35,966 nt of DNA from CAZITB01 sp964542055 (GTDB taxonomy: Bacteria; Planctomycetota; Phycisphaerae; Sedimentisphaerales; CAMDDF01). The first letter of the stretch is position 1. Each line of letters starts with the position of its first letter. The notes beneath the pieces were generated by a model that was not told where the DNA came from, did not search any database, and saw only the letters and a program-made list of their open reading frames with translations. Positions 32,712 through 35,966 of the stretch are shown one piece after another. Position numbers and translations under genes: made by a program. The stretch is from assembly GCA_964542055.1 (NCBI GenBank), contig CAZITB010000009.1:1-35966 (forward strand), written 5' to 3'.

Positions 32712-34370
32712 TCAATTATCGGGCCTGTAATCGACCCAACCTGCCGGAGCAGGAACATATTTTCGTTTAAGCCACATATCGCCCGGTAAAATACCCTGAA
32801 GCATTCTCTCGTCTAGATAATATTTTTTTATATAACCATCTGAATTAGTTAATCCTACCACTCCCCTGACTACCTCTGTAAGTGTCCCATGGAGCACAAG
32901 ATTATCCTGATTTCCGGAATATTCTTTTCTGCTGCCCACGTTTTCAGCTCCGAATCCGCCTCCCCCGACTGTTATCGCCGCTTCGATCACAGTTGTATCA
33001 GGCAGGTATCGGTCTGTTGAATTAGGATTTGTCGATTTAGTTATTCCTATGGGCTCATAACGATAACTGCTGTATTGAGGATAATTCGCAGGATTAATTG
33101 GATTCGTTTCGCCAGGATCTACAACCTTGACCACACCTTTTGACATAAGTCCTAACGCGTTTGGATTGTTATGAGAAGGCAGATTGTTATTCGAGCTGTC
33201 ATGATTTCCCGAAAGATAAATACTGTCCGCGATCCAGATATTGCCTGTGGCTACCACCGTCATATTGCCAAGCACTTCCTGTGCGCCATAATTATCAGCC
33301 CGGTTTCCACCTATTATTACATTGCCATCAATATATATCTGCCCCCCGGGCTCAGAAGTGGTACTTCCTATCTGCTGAGTTACATAGGTATCCTCAACAT
33401 TAACTACTTGTACCTGACCGGGATCAACATAATGTGTTCCGTAAATATTATACTTCTCAAACTCACTGCCGTTTGTGCCCGGTCTTGTCTTATAATCATA
33501 AGTGTTGGGTGATTCAACATCCACTATACAATTATTTGCGATTCTGACTTTACCCTGGCCGGATTCTACAAAAAACTCAAGCTGCACCGCTCTTTCATAA
33601 CCCGAAGGAACCGAAACACTCGGACTGATCTGGTAATCAGTTTTGGTATTGCTCGCAAAGCTTTCAATCTTGTCAGAAATCACTTCTTCAACATTGATAG
33701 GGTTATCCGGCTGCTCAAAATCGATTCCACCGTTAAAACTGTCCATAACAGATGAGTACTTGTCCGAACCTCCCGATGAATATCTTGCCTCACCCATCGA
33801 AACGTATCTTTGAAAGTCAGGATTGCCAATTATATGAATATCTATTGCATTGTCTTTTTTGGTGTTATAACAATTGATGTGAATGGGCATATCTATTATT
33901 TCGCCGTCAACAAAATTAACAGGTGTGGTTGAATACCGACCATTAGGCACTCTGCACATCCCCATTTCCCATCCGCCGATCGCCTGAACAACAAGAACTT
34001 CGACATTTCTCGATGCTCGCCCCATCGACCCTTGCGAAACAATCTTGTAAATAGGCTTGGCACCGATGAAACTGTAAAAATTAACTATATATTGGCAGGA
34101 TGCTCCATCATCGAATGTGATTGAATCGGTATGGGCTCCAACATTTTTAATTTTATAAAGCAGATCAGCCTGCTCAGACATCCAGAAAATCGCTTTTTCG
34201 TAACCCGCTTCAGCCGCGAGCATAGCGGCGGTCTCATTTTTAAAACGTATCGAGTTTAGCCTTGCCCCATAAGAAGCCGAAAGAAGAGCCACTCCGAGTA
34301 TCATAAGGATCACTCCGGCTACTACAACAAGAACAAGGGCTGAGCCTTTTTTATTTTTCATCTTGGCCAT
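32712..34370 (-). CDS. Large PilX/GspK-like minor pseudopilin
   Basis: Minor pilin-like protein with a very large passenger region. Seen: an N-terminal prepilin-like segment KNKKGSALVLVVVAGVILM, with Gly before the cleavage point but no Glu at +5, as in GspK/PilX; an alpha-helical spine with AAMLAAEAGYEKAIFWM (about residues 52-68 in this numbering); and then roughly 450 residues of polar, Asn/Gly-rich, beta-strand-like sequence (GGQIYIDGNVIIGGNR, GNIWIADSIYLSG) that could form a beta-helix or adhesin-like domain. I place the start at the ATG at 34370 because GAGGA lies just upstream; a further in-frame ATG at 34454 lies deep in the preceding gene. It overlaps the PilW-like gene by 13 nt. It may cap the fibre tip, which is inference. 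Confidence 0.75.
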   Translation of the reverse strand: MAKMKNKKGSALVLVVVAGVILMILGVALLSASYGARLNSIRFKNETAAMLAAEAGYEKAIFWMSEQADLLYKIKNVGAHTDSITFDDGASCQYIVNFYSFIGAKPIYKIVSQGSMGRASRNVEVLVVQAIGGWEMGMCRVPNGRYSTTPVNFVDGEIIDMPIHINCYNTKKDNAIDIHIIGNPDFQRYVSMGEARYSSGGSDKYSSVMDSFNGGIDFEQPDNPINVEEVISDKIESFASNTKTDYQISPSVSVPSGYERAVQLEFFVESGQGKVRIANNCIVDVESPNTYDYKTRPGTNGSEFEKYNIYGTHYVDPGQVQVVNVEDTYVTQQIGSTTSEPGGQIYIDGNVIIGGNRADNYGAQEVLGNMTVVATGNIWIADSIYLSGNHDSSNNNLPSHNNPNALGLMSKGVVKVVDPGETNPINPANYPQYSSYRYEPIGITKSTNPNSTDRYLPDTTVIEAAITVGGGGFGAENVGSRKEYSGNQDNLVLHGTLTEVVRGVVGLTNSDGYIKKYYLDERMLQGILPGDMWLKRKYVPAPAGWVDYRPDN

Positions 34371-35005
34371 ATATTCCTCATTAAAGTTGCGGCTTTGATT
34401 GTCATACTTTCGTTTGTCTCTGGATCGGTTATCTCTACCGTAGCTCGCACACACCCTCTGCCGACCTTGGAAACCGTTGTATGAGAAAATTCGGCAAATG
34501 TCAGGTTCTCCACCAGTATCTCGGTTCTATCTGCCGAACGTTTACTGATACCGTTAATTGCCGAAGGAGGATAACTGCCGTAATCGATTTTGAGCTTTCC
34601 GTCTTGAGGATATATCAGGGCGTAAGCCGTTCCGAGTTTCTCGGTATCGAGCAGATTGTGCGAATCGGAAGCATCGAAAGGTACATCCCAGTAAACGAAT
34701 TCCACCGCATCTGCCAGAACTGTTTCCTCGTTATTAGTCCCTGCAATAGCCTGTTGGAAATTGCCCTCATCGGTTACCGTATATAGCCGGTAATCTATCC
34801 TGTTTGACTTTCGGCCAAGGATGGTAAACGTAATGGTAAATTTATCGGCATCGTATCTCATGGGATTGTGTATCGAATTATAAAGGTTTTGCCACCCTCT
34901 TTCGCCCCCAACGAGCACCACTCCCACAGCAAGTATGATTATCAAACCAACTGCGATCGATACCGCCATTTCTATAAGAGTTAAACCCTTGTACTTTAAT
35001 TTCAT
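34358..35005 (-). CDS. PilW/GspJ-like minor pseudopilin
   Basis: Minor pseudopilin of a type IV pilus or type II secretion system. Seen: a class III signal KYKG/LTLIEMAVSIAVGL, with the cleavage Gly7, Leu at +1 and Glu at +5, then a hydrophobic helix to about residue 34 and a C-terminal globular beta-rich domain. At 215 residues it fits PilW/GspJ. An AGGAGAGG site lies 6 nt before the ATG. It sits between the PilV-like gene (13 nt upstream) and the PilX-like gene (13-nt overlap), the order expected for a minor-pilin tip complex. The exact paralog cannot be fixed from sequence alone. Confidence 0.78.
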   Translation of the reverse strand: MKLKYKGLTLIEMAVSIAVGLIIILAVGVVLVGGERGWQNLYNSIHNPMRYDADKFTITFTILGRKSNRIDYRLYTVTDEGNFQQAIAGTNNEETVLADAVEFVYWDVPFDASDSHNLLDTEKLGTAYALIYPQDGKLKIDYGSYPPSAINGISKRSADRTEILVENLTFAEFSHTTVSKVGRGCVRATVEITDPETNESMTIKAATLMRNIWPR

Positions 35006-35018
35006 TTAAATCCTCTCC

Positions 35019-35480
35019 TCACGTGTCGGTCCTGACATAAGTAGTCAAAACCACCGACGGGCTGCCGTTATCTATCGAGCCGTCCGAAAAATCTGTTCGC
35101 CATTGAGCAGTTACCTTTAACTGTTTCAACTGGGTACCTGAAGCCGCGTTGGTTTCTACCACCTCCGATTCCAGTTTAACCTCCATCGGCAGATCTTCGA
35201 TGGTGATTTTCCATATTTCAGAATTCTGATATACAAAATCGTTATCATAGAACGATGGATCATATCCATCAGTGCCGCCGATATCTTTTCCACCGGTACT
35301 CTTCCAATCCTCGATTACCATCTGAGAAGTACGAAGCGCGGTCATTTCCGCCCATGCCATCCTCTTCTGCCGGGCAGCGTGATACTGATAGCCAAGTCCA
35401 CCAACAACTACAATAAACAGAAGCGCCCCGGCGATTACGCCCTCAATTAAAGTAAAACCGGAATCTAGTTTCTTTTTCAT
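35019..35480 (-). CDS. PilV/GspI-like minor pseudopilin
   Basis: Minor pseudopilin. Seen: a prepilin-peptidase motif KKKLDSG/FTLIEGVIAGALLF, with Phe at +1 and Glu at +5, a hydrophobic helix to about residue 30, and a 120-residue globular domain containing an Asp/Gly-rich stretch (GGTDGYDPSFYDND) that could bind a metal ion. At 153 residues it is typical of PilV/GspI. The ribosome site is weak (GGAA). It is the first gene after the pilin terminator and starts the pilV-pilW-pilX run. No clear promoter was seen in the 113 nt between that terminator and its ATG. Confidence 0.78.
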   Translation of the reverse strand: MKKKLDSGFTLIEGVIAGALLFIVVVGGLGYQYHAARQKRMAWAEMTALRTSQMVIEDWKSTGGKDIGGTDGYDPSFYDNDFVYQNSEIWKITIEDLPMEVKLESEVVETNAASGTQLKQLKVTAQWRTDFSDGSIDNGSPSVVLTTYVRTDT

Positions 35481-35594
35481 TTAAAATTCCAATTGTTTAT
35501 GGGTCTGGAACAATCTTTTAGTTTAATTAGTTCCAATAAAAAAATTCGCAGCGTCATAATAACGCAACGATCAACCCGGTGCCAGATCAAAGTT

Positions 35595-35621
35595 AAAAAA
35601 GGGGCCGGTTTACCCGACCCC
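35595..35621 (-). terminator. Intrinsic terminator after the pilin gene
   Basis: Read on the - strand, GGGGTCGG (35621-35614) pairs with CCGGCCCC (35608-35601), with one G-U wobble and a 5-nt loop, and six T follow at 35600-35595. It lies 13 nt past the pilin stop, so the pilin is mostly transcribed on its own, as expected for an abundant subunit. On the + strand the same pair gives a C-A mismatch, which supports use on the - strand. Confidence 0.85.
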
Positions 35622-35634
35622 GTTTTTATAAGCA

Positions 35635-35966
35635 TTAATCCCAGGAAGCTTCTCCATTTGTAACTGTTAAGGTTCGAGTTTCTGGCGCCGTTGGCGCTTC
35701 ACCACGTGTAGAATTAGCCGCCGTTACAACGACAGTACAATCAAGACCATCTGCATCATAATTGGCCGCTGTTACATTATAAGCTTCATCTGTAAAATAA
35801 GTTCCATCCAAATCTCCATCTGCAACACCGATATCTGTATTACCATCATCTAAAGCACCAGTAATATCACCTGCTACAAATCCACCAACACCCTTTTCTG
35901 CAGCATAAGCACGGATTCCGCTGACAATTGTACCAGCACCTGCTTGTGCTTCCGACCATTTTGCAG
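35635..35966 (-). CDS. Type IV major-pilin-like protein, N-terminus beyond window
   Basis: A 5-prime-truncated reading frame: the visible 109 codons run from 35964 to the TAA at 35635. They read AKWSEAQAGAGTIVSGIRAYAAEKG and onward, ending NGEASWD. The start matches the end of the pilin spine helix, where a conserved AKW-type segment with a run of small residues precedes the globular domain. The head is short and acidic, with Asp/Gly-rich loops (ADGDLDGTYFTDEAYN, YDADGLDCT) that could bind calcium, and only one Cys, so there is no disulfide loop. It has its own terminator at 35595-35621 and lies directly upstream of the minor pseudopilin genes. This fits the major pilin or the major pseudopilin of the system. 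The leader and cleavage site are outside the window. Confidence 0.72.
   Translation of the reverse strand, partial: AKWSEAQAGAGTIVSGIRAYAAEKGVGGFVAGDITGALDDGNTDIGVADGDLDGTYFTDEAYNVTAANYDADGLDCTVVVTAANSTRGEAPTAPETRTLTVTNGEASWD

Noticed and set aside
34371..34454. Upstream ATG start for the PilX-like gene.
   Set aside because: It would add 28 charged residues before the prepilin leader and overlap the preceding gene by 97 nt; the ATG at 34370 has a GAGGA site.
35506..35535. Inverted repeat TGGAAC/GTTCCA upstream of the PilV-like gene.
   Set aside because: Only 6 bp with an 18-nt loop, no T-run and no known operator match; kept here only as a note.
1..35966. tRNA, rRNA, CRISPR array, insertion sequence or prophage.
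   Set aside because: No cloverleaf-like segment, regularly spaced repeat, transposase or phage-type gene was recognised on reading both strands; a covariance-model search was not possible.

Overview
The window looks like a low-to-moderate GC segment of a planctomycete chromosome, most likely class Phycisphaerae. The taxon is an inference, not a measurement. It rests on an exosortase/EpsI locus, an exported serine peptidase ending in a type I dockerin, Tat-exported redox proteins, a lipoprotein form of the FlgI fold, and a pilMNO-(parA)-PQ pilus cluster with a short pilin. The sequence is a draft: two runs of exactly 10 N fall inside genes (794-803 and 14535-14544).

Region 1 (about 1-11679, + strand) is an envelope polysaccharide/exosortase locus. 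It holds an outer-membrane polysaccharide export lipoprotein, an exosortase with its Cys/Arg/His triad, an EpsI-type partner, a 1572-residue membrane-anchored TPR protein, and a Wzz/BY-kinase fusion whose Walker motifs are degenerate. A GH130-type glycosidase/phosphorylase follows with its own sigma70-like promoter. No protein in the window carries an evident PEP-CTERM-type tail, so the exosortase substrates must lie elsewhere.

Region 2 (11676-15195, - strand) is housekeeping: gyrA followed 3 nt later by holA, driven by a near-consensus promoter at 15258-15286. The gyrA reading frame is broken only by the 10-N gap. Conserved GyrA sequence suggests about 24 real bases are missing there.

Region 3 (15196-21814) starts with a + strand subtilase-dockerin protein. 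Its promoter sits so close to the ATG that the mRNA should be leaderless, and its canonical catalytic Asp is not at the expected place. Convergent to it is a four-gene - strand redox operon: a Tat-signal DUF362 protein, a NapH-like membrane protein fused to a multi-cluster ferredoxin, a Tat-signal aldo/keto reductase with an Fe-S motif, and a small TM1266/ACT-like protein. This operon is the best candidate in the window for an incompletely described system.

Region 4 (21815-27130, + strand) holds a FlgI-like lipoprotein with HEAT-like repeats and no flagellar neighbours, then smc, closed by a bidirectional terminator.

Region 5 (27142-35966, - strand) is a type IV pilus (or related type II secretion) cluster. 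In transcription order it contains a major-pilin-like gene (cut by the window edge) with its own terminator, then three minor pseudopilins (PilV/GspI-like, PilW/GspJ-like, and a very large PilX/GspK-like protein), then pilM, pilN, pilO, a ParA-type ATPase, a PilP/GspC-like protein and the PilQ secretin. The ParA gene inside the assembly operon suggests active positioning of the machine. No tRNA, rRNA, CRISPR array or insertion sequence was recognised.
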